Assembly (NCBI GenBank): GCA_937969445.1
Contig: CALBVZ010000019.1
Coordinates: 1 to 48,700 of the forward strand
Direction: 5' to 3'
From: an uncultured Octadecabacter sp.
GTDB taxonomy: Bacteria; Pseudomonadota; Alphaproteobacteria; Rhodobacterales; Rhodobacteraceae
DNA: 48,700 nt
The notes beneath the pieces are model-generated. The model did not search any database. It saw nothing but the letters and a program-made list of their open reading frames with translations, and had not been told where the DNA came from. The position numbers were made by a program, and so were the translations under genes. Below are positions 5,777 to 14,239 of the stretch, piece after piece; the first letter of the stretch is position 1, and every line of letters starts with the position of its first letter.

Positions 5777-8107
5777 TTAAGTATTCGCGAGCTTCTTCAT
5801 GACCACCTTGAACGTGTTTTCATCGGGGTCGGTGAAATACAAATCGGCATCATAGCCTTGGTCATCCATGAAGTGGAATATGCGTTTCGGGTCTTTGTGG
5901 CTATAGGGCACTAGCAGTGTTGCGATGCGGTGGCGTGTAGACGCTGGATATTGCGCGTGCAGGCAGGTGCTGACGGGTAGGCCTTCGTATTCAGACGGAT
6001 CGACGCCCGGAAAACCGGTTTCTTGTGTCAACGTCGGTTTGCCGGCTTCGGACCAAACAACCTGACCGTAAAACCCGGCCTTTTCGCCGGTGTTGCGGAA
6101 CGATGTTTTGCCGAGGTTATATTCCTCGTTCGCGTGCAAAAGCCAATCAATGGTGACGGGCGTTTTTGCATCAACTTTGTCGACTATGACGAAATAGCTG
6201 CCGCGCACGAAATAGATTTCGCGTTCTGCCAGTGTCACCTCTGGAGACAGGCTTTGATAGGCTGCGGTTGCATCGCCTTTTATATAGGTGTGGTCGTCGT
6301 ATTCTTCTGCTGCGAGCACTTTGCCTTGGGCCTTCATGGCCCTGGATTTGTCGTTGTCAGCATACTGGCCTTTGCCATTGATCAGGATCGCGTTCTTGGA
6401 ACGGGTCTGACGACGCCAATTGCGGTGCATCGTGGAATTGAAGGCTACGTAGTAGCCTGACTGGATCGCCATATCTTCGCCGAAGGCTGCCATGCAGAAC
6501 GCGTTCTGATCGCCATGGCTGTGGCTGATTGATCCAAAGGGCGAGGATTTAAAGACCAACTGAATGTTCTTGTCCGCGTCCGCCATTTCATGTTGAACGC
6601 CGACCCATCCGATGCCTTTGAAGTGGCGCAATCCGTTTTCAGGCGGTGTTGCTGCGACGGGTTTACAGCTGGAAGTATACACCAGGTCGTCGAAATTCGT
6701 GTCCCACCAGCCCCAGTTGTAGAACGCCTTTTCCGTACCTGGGTTCAGGCGTTCCAGTTCTTCGTAGTACCATTGATAGGCCCCGTTTCCGGTTTCGCCA
6801 CCGAACTGGCGTGTGTTCAATCCTGTTCTCACGCAGGGCAGATCGCCCATTGTGCTGTCATCGCCAAATGTAGCGCGGCGGGTGCTCGGCGCTTTGCAAT
6901 ACAGGGGAAAGTCACCGGTGTTTTGGAAGAACGGGCGCTTGTAAACGTCCAATCCTGTGTAGGACTTCAGCAGGTTCGCCGCATCAATCAGATAGGCGAT
7001 GCCCATCATCCAGTAATGTGTGCCCTCGGCCCAGCCTCCGTCACTGTCGCCCCAGGGCGAATAGACGGCGAACAGAAATTCGATGCAGTAGTCCAACCAT
7101 TCCCGGGCTTCATCATCCTCATCGTCACCCAAGAGCGCAATGCAAGCGGGAATCAGCGTTAACGACACTGAACGCACGGCATGGCTATCATATGGGAACA
7201 AATGGATTTTAGCGTTGATGATGGCGTGTTCCGCGATATCACGGGTGCGTTCCAGCAATGCTGCGCGAACTTTCGTGCGTTCCGCGTCATCCATCTGATC
7301 GTAGAGCCAGTCATAGCCCCACGCCAATGCGTTACACACGCGGTAGGCCCATTCGTCCGTGTATGCGCGGGAGGTGTTGCCCATCGGGTTCCACTCGGCC
7401 GTGGACAGCAGCCATTCTTTGGCGCGGTCTAGCATGGCTTGGTCTTGGGTGACTTGACCACCTATCGCGAGGTGGCGGATCGCATAAAGTAATTCCTGAC
7501 AGTCGATATAGGTTTGACGCCAAACAGAGGCGACACGTTTGTTGTCAGGATATCCAGCTGGCTCTTGATAAACGTCTTTGTCCATCCACGGCAGGACGGA
7601 TTTCTCGTAGAAGTTTGACCACGTGCAGTGGCTTGCATCTTTAGACACGGCTTTGCGGAAGTCGCCCAATTTGTCAGGTGTCAGCCAAAGGCGCGGATGG
7701 GCGCGGGTGGCGCTATCCAGACGCGCCGCGCGCAAAGGCAGGGGGGTTTCAGGCAGGTCCACAGTTATGGTGAAAGCGCGATCTTTACTCCAGCTTGTGA
7801 GGGGCTTTCCAGCCTCATCGCAAACGGCATAGGACCAGACGTAGTCGCCCACAGGCAACGTGACGTCGGGTGTGAAAAAATTCAGCGGTAGGCATGTGTA
7901 GTTGGTTGTAGCTTTGGCGGGGTACTTCGGGTCCGTCGAGATGCGCAAAACATATAGCGCCTCATCTTCGATCACTGGAAGCCATGTAAAACGGGGTGGG
8001 TTTTCAGCCACATGGGCCGCGTCGTCCACATTTGAATCCGGTCCATACTGGATCATCAAACGGCCTGGGTTTGGTTCATCTAGTGTTGGAAGTGCTTGGG
8101 TGGACAT
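5777..8107 (-). CDS. PL15 family oligo-alginate lyase (cytoplasmic exo-lyase)
   Basis: 776 residues, matching the length I recall for Agrobacterium Atu3025 and Sphingomonas A1-IV, exotype PL15 alginate lyases. An N-terminal beta domain (about 1-125) is followed by an alpha-toroid (about 135-480) and a C-terminal heparinase II/III-like beta-sandwich. Candidate catalytic residues are His309 in PYDSHAVRS, Tyr365 in WAEGTHYWM and His531 in SISHSHGDQNAF; the last two match the Atu3025 positions as I remember them. There is no signal peptide, so it acts in the cytosol on imported oligosaccharides, releasing unsaturated monouronate for KdgF. The gene follows the solute-binding protein after a hairpin and precedes kdgF. 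PL15 also includes heparin-active members, so the substrate rests partly on the AlgQ-like importer. Confidence 0.87.
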   Translation of the reverse strand: MSTQALPTLDEPNPGRLMIQYGPDSNVDDAAHVAENPPRFTWLPVIEDEALYVLRISTDPKYPAKATTNYTCLPLNFFTPDVTLPVGDYVWSYAVCDEAGKPLTSWSKDRAFTITVDLPETPLPLRAARLDSATRAHPRLWLTPDKLGDFRKAVSKDASHCTWSNFYEKSVLPWMDKDVYQEPAGYPDNKRVASVWRQTYIDCQELLYAIRHLAIGGQVTQDQAMLDRAKEWLLSTAEWNPMGNTSRAYTDEWAYRVCNALAWGYDWLYDQMDDAERTKVRAALLERTRDIAEHAIINAKIHLFPYDSHAVRSVSLTLIPACIALLGDDEDDEAREWLDYCIEFLFAVYSPWGDSDGGWAEGTHYWMMGIAYLIDAANLLKSYTGLDVYKRPFFQNTGDFPLYCKAPSTRRATFGDDSTMGDLPCVRTGLNTRQFGGETGNGAYQWYYEELERLNPGTEKAFYNWGWWDTNFDDLVYTSSCKPVAATPPENGLRHFKGIGWVGVQHEMADADKNIQLVFKSSPFGSISHSHGDQNAFCMAAFGEDMAIQSGYYVAFNSTMHRNWRRQTRSKNAILINGKGQYADNDKSRAMKAQGKVLAAEEYDDHTYIKGDATAAYQSLSPEVTLAEREIYFVRGSYFVIVDKVDAKTPVTIDWLLHANEEYNLGKTSFRNTGEKAGFYGQVVWSEAGKPTLTQETGFPGVDPSEYEGLPVSTCLHAQYPASTRHRIATLLVPYSHKDPKRIFHFMDDQGYDADLYFTDPDENTFKVVMKKLANT

Positions 8108-8140
8108 GAGAATTCGGTCTTTCGGATAAAGGAAAAAGTA

Positions 8141-8165
8141 GGAGGAGCGACTGTGCCGCTCCTCC
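8141..8165 (-). terminator. Intercistronic hairpin with U-run after the binding-protein gene
   Basis: A perfect nine-base inverted repeat, GGAGGAGCG (8141-8149) and CGCTCCTCC (8157-8165), has a seven-base loop. On the minus strand it is followed by TACTTTTTCC, a short U-rich run. It lies between the stop of the solute-binding protein gene and the lyase start. A partial terminator or 3'-end stabiliser would make the binding protein more abundant than the downstream enzymes, as is common in ABC importer operons. Confidence 0.7.
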
Positions 8166-8182
8166 CGATCGTGAGTGGTAGT

Positions 8183-9748
8183 TTATTCGCCGTACTGACG
8201 GGAGTATGCGGAGTTCATAACTTCGAGAAGCTCTTGGTAGCCCATGTCATTGAGTGTTGCGATGTATGCATCCCAGTCCTCGTTGACGTCGGAGTTACCA
8301 AGGATCCAACCCTGCTGACGCTCAAGCATGTAGTCGCGAATAGAAGAGAACGTGCGGTCATATACGCGTTGCTCATCTGCGTTGAATGCGACGCCGAGGA
8401 ACTGATCCACAAGGTAGTCGCCTTCGTCATAAAGCGCGATGCCTTCAAGGGCGAACTCGTTCGACCACTGTGCTTCGTAGCGGTAATCTTGATAGTAACC
8501 GCGTGCCTGAAGCTGAGCACCTACACGGTACAGCTGTTTGTTCACCGGCTCGTCATTTGTGAGGAACTCTTCAGTGAACGTGGCTTCGCCATCTACCATT
8601 GTGTACTGCTGGCCTTCGACGCCGAAGTTAGCCAAACGACGGCCTTCTTCAGTGAACCAGAAATCAAAGTACTTGATGGTTTCGATCTGGTGCTCGTTGG
8701 ATGCGCCAATCGCCCAGCCATCTGGCTTGATTGGAATACGACGGTGCTCTTCCATGCGAACACCGGACACGGATGCCGGTGGCGCAAGCGCTTCGAATGC
8801 AAAACCCTCGATCTCGCCAGCTAGTGTTGTGTTGTAGCCAGATGTTGAAGCGAACCAATCGTGCGTCATACCGCCAAGGTTTTCACCTAACAGGTAGTCA
8901 CGTGTAGAAGACCCGCGGGTAAAGACTTCCGCGTCGACAAGGCCCATTTCGTACCAACGTGCGAGGTTAGCGATACCTTCGCGGTAGCCTTCTTGTGCGT
9001 ACGGGTGAACCAGTTGGTCCCCTTCAACGTAGAAGTCGTGGTAGGTGTCGGAACCGGAAGAACGGCCATCCCACAGTGTAACCAGACGAATAAGTTCAGG
9101 CCACTGACGTGCGAAGTATGGAACTTCGTCTGCTTGACCGTTGCCGTTTGGATCGCCGTCACGGAACGCAATGAGAACGGCTTCCAGCTCTTCCACGGTT
9201 TCAGGGCGTTCAAGACCAAGCTGCTCGAGCCAGTCTGTACGGATGAAATAAGCACGGCCATATTTGCCATCTGGCAGATACGGAATGTAGTACATATTGC
9301 CGTCTGCAGCTGAGATCGCAGATGCGATTTCAGGGCGTTCATCAAAGAATGCCTGCAAGTTCGGTGCGTGCTCAGCGATCAGGTCGTTCAGCGGAACGAA
9401 TGCACCTTCAGGACCGTATTGGTTTACGAAGTCTTTGATGCGGCTGGAACCAACGATGTCAGGGATCACGCCACCGGCAAGCATCAGGTTCAATGCTTCG
9501 GTTTTACCTGTGTTTTCGTCAGTACGCATGTTCGCGCCAACAGTGTCGTCAACAAGATGGATGTTGGTCATCGCGCGTGCAGCGACTTCAACAGGCCAGT
9601 CTTCCATATACGTCGGGTAGCGGACGTGGTTCATCTGAATTGTAAGCTCAAGCGGCTCATCAACGATCAGCAAATGACCGTCGGCGAACGCCGGTGACGC
9701 CATCGCCGTGCCCGCAAGGAGCGCTGAGGTTAAGGTTAGTTTACGCAT
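8183..9748 (-). CDS. AlgQ-type extracellular solute-binding protein for alginate oligosaccharides
   Basis: Periplasmic binding protein of 521 residues. The signal peptide MRKLTLTSALLAGTAMASPA ends in a PAFA-DG cleavage site after residue 22. Residues 199-208 read DPNGNGQADE, the EF-hand-like calcium loop D-x-N-x-N-x-x-x-D-E that I recall from Sphingomonas AlgQ1/AlgQ2. This distinguishes it from generic family 1 sugar-binding proteins. It delivers oligosaccharides to the AlgM1/AlgM2 permease encoded upstream. The strong ribosome site GGGAGGAAACC and the hairpin behind the gene both suggest high expression. Other uronate oligosaccharides are possible ligands. No lipobox cysteine is present, so it should be a soluble periplasmic protein. 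Confidence 0.85.
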   Translation of the reverse strand: MRKLTLTSALLAGTAMASPAFADGHLLIVDEPLELTIQMNHVRYPTYMEDWPVEVAARAMTNIHLVDDTVGANMRTDENTGKTEALNLMLAGGVIPDIVGSSRIKDFVNQYGPEGAFVPLNDLIAEHAPNLQAFFDERPEIASAISAADGNMYYIPYLPDGKYGRAYFIRTDWLEQLGLERPETVEELEAVLIAFRDGDPNGNGQADEVPYFARQWPELIRLVTLWDGRSSGSDTYHDFYVEGDQLVHPYAQEGYREGIANLARWYEMGLVDAEVFTRGSSTRDYLLGENLGGMTHDWFASTSGYNTTLAGEIEGFAFEALAPPASVSGVRMEEHRRIPIKPDGWAIGASNEHQIETIKYFDFWFTEEGRRLANFGVEGQQYTMVDGEATFTEEFLTNDEPVNKQLYRVGAQLQARGYYQDYRYEAQWSNEFALEGIALYDEGDYLVDQFLGVAFNADEQRVYDRTFSSIRDYMLERQQGWILGNSDVNEDWDAYIATLNDMGYQELLEVMNSAYSRQYGE

Positions 9749-9780
9749 ATTGGTTTCCTCCCAGAAAGTTGCGTTTTTTG

Positions 9781-10662
9781 TTACTCTTTAACTCCCCCCA
9801 TCAGGATTCCTTTTTCGAAATACTTTTGGATGAAGGGGTAGATGATGATGACCGGAATGATCGAGCAAACGATAATTGCAGCGGACACCGTTTCGACAGA
9901 GTAAGGCGCGTCAATTAATGTCGCGGAAAACTCGTCATCGTTGGATAGTGTTGCAATGGTGTGGCGCAGGTAGACTTGCAGCGGAATCTTGTCTTCATCG
10001 CGCAGCAATACCATAGCCCAGAAAAAGCCGTTCCATCGGGACACGAGGCAGAACAGGGCGACCGTCGCGATAGCGGGTTTGGCGAGTGGTACATAGACTT
10101 TCCACAAAACCTGAAAGTCGTTTGCACCATCCATACGGGCGGCTTCCTCAAACGAGCTTGGGACGCCTTCAAAGAAATTGCGCAACAAGATCAGGTTAAA
10201 CCCGTTAACGGCGAAACCGATAATAATGCCGATGTAGCTGTCCAACAAACCAAGGTCACGCATGTTCAAGAAGAACGGGATCAGTCCAGCATTGAACCAC
10301 ATGGTGAATGCCACCATCAAGTTGAAGAAACGGCGGCCAAACAGCTGTGGGCGTGACAGGGCATAGGCGCCCGGGATCAAGAACAACAAGGAACACAAGG
10401 TGCCAAAGATCGTGTAGATGAACGTGTTTCCGTACGAGACCCAGAACATCCGCTGGGAAAGGATGTATTTGTAGGCCTCGAATGTTGTCTCAATCGGGGT
10501 CAGGATGACCTGCCCAGCACGGGCTGCAAAGCCTGAGCTGAACGAAAGCGACCCGATATAGATGAACGGATACATCGTTGAGACCGTGAAGATCGCAATG
10601 AGGATCATGTTGACGATGACGAAACGTTTGTCGCCAGCGGAATAGAGGTTCAGGTTAGCCAC
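9781..10662 (-). CDS. algM2: ABC importer permease, AlgM2/LplC type
   Basis: Inner-membrane permease of 293 residues, equal to the AlgM2 length I recall. About six hydrophobic segments are visible, beginning with FVIVNMILIAIFTVSTMYPF. The EAA loop that contacts the ATPase reads EEAARMDGANDFQVLWKVYV near residue 190. The last residues, FIQKYFEKGILMGGVKE, are typical of the LplC/AraQ-like group that partners large-oligosaccharide binding proteins. The gene lies 12 bases after the first permease and 32 bases before the binding protein on the same strand. Confidence 0.85.
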   Translation of the reverse strand: MANLNLYSAGDKRFVIVNMILIAIFTVSTMYPFIYIGSLSFSSGFAARAGQVILTPIETTFEAYKYILSQRMFWVSYGNTFIYTIFGTLCSLLFLIPGAYALSRPQLFGRRFFNLMVAFTMWFNAGLIPFFLNMRDLGLLDSYIGIIIGFAVNGFNLILLRNFFEGVPSSFEEAARMDGANDFQVLWKVYVPLAKPAIATVALFCLVSRWNGFFWAMVLLRDEDKIPLQVYLRHTIATLSNDDEFSATLIDAPYSVETVSAAIIVCSIIPVIIIYPFIQKYFEKGILMGGVKE

Positions 10663-10674
10663 GTTAAATTCCCC

Positions 10675-11643
10675 CTACCATAGTGATGTGCGCGAGTAGC
10701 GCTTTGCGATTGAATTGGCGCCGATGACAAGAACGAAGGCAACGACGGCGTTGAACAGGCCCGCGGCGGCAGCAAAGTCATATTGACCATTCTGCAAACC
10801 TTGACGGTAGATGAAGGTGTTCACGACGTCGGCGGTTTCATAGGTGCTTGGCTGATAGAGCAGGATGATCATCTCAAAGCTGACTTCGAGCATATTACCG
10901 ATGCGAATAATCAGCATGATGATAAGTGTCGGTAGGATGCATGGAATTGTGATTTTCCACATCATCTGCCAACGGGACGCACCATCAACAACCGCTGATT
11001 CATACAGGGTGGGTGAAACGCCTGCGATTGCTGCGAGGTAGACGATCGATTGGAAGCCTGCCTCTTGCCAGATGGTCGTGCCGATAAAGATCGGGCGGAA
11101 CCAATCCGGTCTGGTAAGGAAGTAGATCGGGTCAATGCCGAACCAACTTAGCGCAGTATTTACAATGCCCGCAGATGGGGAAAACGCGGTGATCACAATG
11201 CCTGCAATAATCACGGACGAAATAAAGTGCGGTAGGTAAACGATTGTTTGCGCTGTGCTTTTATACCTGCGGTTCAGGATTTCATTGAACATCAGCGCAA
11301 GAATGATCGGCACAGGAAAACCAATAACGAGGCTCCAAAAACTGATCGCGATGGTATTTCGCAACGCCCGCATAAAGCCTTCGCTGCTGAATAAGGTCTC
11401 AAAGTGTTCAAACCCGATCCAAGGGCTATTCGCGACACCCTTAAAGATGGAGTAATCTTTGAACGCGATCTGCAGGCCGTACATTGGCTTATAAAGAAAG
11501 ACGACCAACCAGATGATTGTCGGAAGTAGCAGCACATAAAGCTGCCAGTCGCGTTTGAGATGATCGACGATACGATTCATGCGTGACCGTTGAGTGTAGG
11601 CCACTTTGGGCGTGTCGGCCTTATGACCGTCCGCGCCGTTCAT
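10675..11643 (-). CDS. algM1: ABC importer permease, AlgM1/LplB type
   Basis: Inner-membrane permease of 322 residues, close to AlgM1. It has a cytosolic N-terminus, then hydrophobic segments starting LYVLLLPTIIWLVVFLYKPM, and the EAA loop ESAVVDGASRWQMMWKITIP. The ATG at 11643 overlaps the stop of the ATPase gene as ATGA, so the two are translationally coupled. An internal ATG (11580) would remove 21 residues and lacks a ribosome site. Together with AlgM2 it forms the heterodimeric channel for the periplasmic oligosaccharide-binding protein. Confidence 0.85.
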   Translation of the reverse strand: MNGADGHKADTPKVAYTQRSRMNRIVDHLKRDWQLYVLLLPTIIWLVVFLYKPMYGLQIAFKDYSIFKGVANSPWIGFEHFETLFSSEGFMRALRNTIAISFWSLVIGFPVPIILALMFNEILNRRYKSTAQTIVYLPHFISSVIIAGIVITAFSPSAGIVNTALSWFGIDPIYFLTRPDWFRPIFIGTTIWQEAGFQSIVYLAAIAGVSPTLYESAVVDGASRWQMMWKITIPCILPTLIIMLIIRIGNMLEVSFEMIILLYQPSTYETADVVNTFIYRQGLQNGQYDFAAAAGLFNAVVAFVLVIGANSIAKRYSRTSLW

Positions 11644-12743
11644 GCTTCACGCGTTTGGCCAGACAGGGCCAAGCCAGTTTTCGCGTCAAATACTTTGATC
11701 AGGTCTGGCTGCGCCGTGAAGCCAGTGACGGACTCGAGCGTGTCCATTTTATCAAGCGTTTCAGTGCGGATTACAAAGGGCTCATCGCCGACAGTCGTGT
11801 GTAGCAGCGCTTCGGACCCAAGTGTTTCAACCAGATCAAGATCACAGGCAACGGACCCAAGCGTCGCTTCAGTAACGATCTGCGCATATTCAGGGCGGAT
11901 ACCCACAGTCACCTTTCGGCCAACTGAATTTTGCAATTCTGAAAGCTTTGACAGGGCCAGCTGTCCACCAGCAAAATTCGCAACCGGAGACGTATCCCCT
12001 TCGCCAATCGTGGCTTCGATCATATTCATCGGTGGCGCGCCTAAGAAACCGGCAACAAAAGCATTTACTGGATTAAGGAATAGCTCCATCGGCGTGCCGA
12101 TTTGCTCAATCCGGCCATCGTTCATCACAACGATACGGTCAGCCAGTGTCATCGCTTCGACCTGATCGTGCGTCACATAGATGGACGTAACGCCAAGGCG
12201 CTTGTGCAAACGTTTGATTTCAGCGCGCATCTGTGTGCGCAACTTGGCGTCTAGGTTAGAAAGGGGTTCATCGAACAGAAACACTTTCGGGCGGCGTACA
12301 ATCGCACGGCCCATGGCAACGCGCTGACGTTGCCCACCAGATAGGTCGGAGGGTTTGCGTTCAAGGTAATCTGTAAGTCCGAGAATACCGGCAACTTCGT
12401 CAACCGAAGCCGCGATTTCTTCTTTGCTGTTCTTACGAATCTTCAAACCGAACGCGATGTTGTTGGCTACATCTAGGTGCGGATAAAGAGCGTAGTTTTG
12501 GAAAACCATTGCCACATCGCGGTCCTTTGGGGCGACGCGGTTCATGACGCGGCCATCAATTGTCAGCTCACCACCAGAAATCTCTTCAAGCCCTGCGACC
12601 ATGCGCAACGTTGTTGACTTACCGCATCCAGATGGGCCGACAAGAACGACAAATTCCTTCTCTTCAACTTCAAGGTCGATGCCGTGAACGACCTGCAGTG
12701 CGCCATACGCCTTAACGATGCTCTCCAACTTTACGCCAGACAT
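11640..12743 (-). CDS. algS: ABC importer ATPase, AlgS/MalK type
   Basis: Cytosolic ATPase of 367 residues energising oligosaccharide uptake. Walker A is GPSGCGKST (36-44), the signature is LSGGQRQR (134-141) and Walker B is VFLFDEP (154-160), followed by the His switch in TSIYVTHDQ. A C-terminal TOBE-like regulatory domain is present (about 240-367), as in MalK. The ATG at 12743 was chosen because AGGGGGG lies six bases upstream; an in-frame start at 12767 would put that ribosome site inside the gene. It is the first gene of the minus-strand operon, about 70 bases from the palindrome at 12811-12841. Confidence 0.88.
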   Translation of the reverse strand: MSGVKLESIVKAYGALQVVHGIDLEVEEKEFVVLVGPSGCGKSTTLRMVAGLEEISGGELTIDGRVMNRVAPKDRDVAMVFQNYALYPHLDVANNIAFGLKIRKNSKEEIAASVDEVAGILGLTDYLERKPSDLSGGQRQRVAMGRAIVRRPKVFLFDEPLSNLDAKLRTQMRAEIKRLHKRLGVTSIYVTHDQVEAMTLADRIVVMNDGRIEQIGTPMELFLNPVNAFVAGFLGAPPMNMIEATIGEGDTSPVANFAGGQLALSKLSELQNSVGRKVTVGIRPEYAQIVTEATLGSVACDLDLVETLGSEALLHTTVGDEPFVIRTETLDKMDTLESVTGFTAQPDLIKVFDAKTGLALSGQTREA

Positions 12744-12810
12744 TAGTATCCCCCCTAGTGCGCTCACGCGCTGTGCCTCCCGAGCGGACGAAAGAATCGC
12801 CCAATTTGAT

Positions 12811-12841
12811 CTAGTATACCAGATGCGATCTGGACTACTAG
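12811..12841. promoter_or_regulatory. Palindromic operator-promoter between algS operon and gudD-like gene
   Basis: Nested inverted repeats: CTAGTA (12811-12816) with TACTAG (12836-12841), and CCAGAT (12819-12824) with ATCTGG (12828-12833), around GCG. On the minus strand it reads CTGGTATACTA (12822 down to 12812), identical to the word in the kduI operator. It contains TATACT as a likely -10 for the importer operon, ending about 70 bases before algS. CTAGTATACCAG alone is a near-palindrome similar to the TGGTATACCA box of FadR-type uronate regulators. Confidence 0.75.
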
Positions 12842-12895
12842 TATTGATTTGAGCGCCAATTGCGGTTCTGATGGTTGGGATACAATGAGGCTAGC

Positions 12896-14158
12896 ATGCA
12901 GATAACGAATGTAAAGATCACTCCGATCGCAATTCCCGATGTTCCATTGGCGAATACCAAAGGCGTGCATCCGTCCGTGTTCTTACGTGCTATTATTGAG
13001 ATCGAGACTGACACAGGTTTGACGGGGCTCGGTGAGACTTATGGCGCAGCTCGTACGTTGAAGGGGTTACAAACTGTGGCGCCTACACTTGTAGGGCTAG
13101 ATCCATATAACCTTCGTGACTTGCGCCAGCGCGTTAAAGTCGCGTTGCCAGAAGGGGGGGGTGTCAATGCGCCAACTGCCTTGGCAGATCATAAGATTGT
13201 AGATGTTGTCTACAGCGCGTTCGAGATCGCGCTGCTGGATATTCGAGGCAAAGAAGTCGAGCGACCATTATATGATCTGCTCGGCGGTGCTGTGCGCAAA
13301 ACCATCCCGTTTGGGGGATACTTGTTTTACAAGTTTGCCAAGCAAGACCTGGCGTTCGGTCCCGACATCATGGGCGAAGTGATGACGCCGGATGCGCTGG
13401 TTGAACAGGCGAAAGAGTTTTATGCCAAGTACGGGTTCAAGTCGTGGAAACTGAAGGGCGGCGTTCTCCATCCCGACCTTGAGGTCGAAACCATGTTGAA
13501 GCTGCGCGAAACGTTTCCGACACATGGGTTGCGCATAGACCCGATGGGCGCTTGGACACCGAAGACCGCACTAAAAGTCATCAAAGATCTTGGGGGAGTT
13601 GAAGGTGAGGTGCTGGAGTACCTCGAAGATCCGTGCCGTGGAATGGATGCGATGGCGGAGCTTTCGGCGCAAACCGATATGCCTTTGGCAACGAACCTGA
13701 TCGTCGTCGAGTTCGAACAGATCATGGAGGTCGTGAAAAATGACGCGGTGCAGATCGTGTTGTCAGACCATCACTATTGGCGCGGGGCGAGCGGGGCAAT
13801 ACACCTTGGTGAGATGTGCCGTGCGGCGAACTTGGGTGTTTCGATGCATTCTAACTCGCATCTTGGAATTTCCCTCGCGGCGATGTGCCATGTGGCCGCC
13901 GCGACGCCAAACCTGACTTATGATTGTGATACACATTACCCATGGTCCACCAAAGAGATCATCAAAGGTGGGCGTCCGACGTTCAAGAATGGCACGCTTC
14001 AAGTCCCTGAAGGGCCCGGACTAGGGGTCGAACTGGATCATGAAGCCGTTGCCCAACTGCATGACATTTATAACACCGCGATGGTTCAAGATCGCGACGA
14101 TACTGACGAAATGCTGAAGTACATTCCTGATTACGTTCGAAAGGTGCCGCGATGGTGA
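12896..14158 (+). CDS. Glucarate dehydratase-like enolase superfamily protein
   Basis: 420-residue enolase-superfamily acid-sugar dehydratase. Putative catalytic and metal residues are Lys185 and Lys187 (KLK), Asp215, Glu241 or Glu244 (EYLEDP), Asn267, Asp291 and His318. They keep an almost constant offset of about 20-22 from E. coli glucarate dehydratase (207, 235, 289, 313, 339 as recalled). MHSNSHLGIS and TYDCDTHYPW are hallmark glucarate-dehydratase strings. The product would be 5-keto-4-deoxyglucarate. How this joins alginate breakdown is unclear; oxidised uronates (aldarates) may be co-metabolised. The start at ATG 12896 has GAGG five bases upstream; a TTG at 12875 is an unlikely alternative. 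It is transcribed divergently from algS and is followed by the regulator gene. Confidence 0.82.
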   Translation: MQITNVKITPIAIPDVPLANTKGVHPSVFLRAIIEIETDTGLTGLGETYGAARTLKGLQTVAPTLVGLDPYNLRDLRQRVKVALPEGGGVNAPTALADHKIVDVVYSAFEIALLDIRGKEVERPLYDLLGGAVRKTIPFGGYLFYKFAKQDLAFGPDIMGEVMTPDALVEQAKEFYAKYGFKSWKLKGGVLHPDLEVETMLKLRETFPTHGLRIDPMGAWTPKTALKVIKDLGGVEGEVLEYLEDPCRGMDAMAELSAQTDMPLATNLIVVEFEQIMEVVKNDAVQIVLSDHHYWRGASGAIHLGEMCRAANLGVSMHSNSHLGISLAAMCHVAAATPNLTYDCDTHYPWSTKEIIKGGRPTFKNGTLQVPEGPGLGVELDHEAVAQLHDIYNTAMVQDRDDTDEMLKYIPDYVRKVPRW

Positions 14159-14183
14159 GACAACTTGATACGTCCGTTCGAAT

Positions 14184-14205
14184 GGTTTGTCTTTTAGGAC
14201 AAACC
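14184..14205. promoter_or_regulatory. Inverted repeat upstream of gntR-family gene
   Basis: Perfect eight-base inverted repeat GGTTTGTC (14184-14191) and GACAAACC (14198-14205) with spacer TTTTAG, 35 bases before the regulator start. It could be an autoregulatory operator, since FadR-type sites often have GGT...ACC ends, or a hairpin closing the upstream gene. There is no U-run after it, which makes a terminator less likely. Confidence 0.5.
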
Positions 14206-14239
14206 TTACTAGAAAGCCTTCAATTGTGGAGAAGTAATC

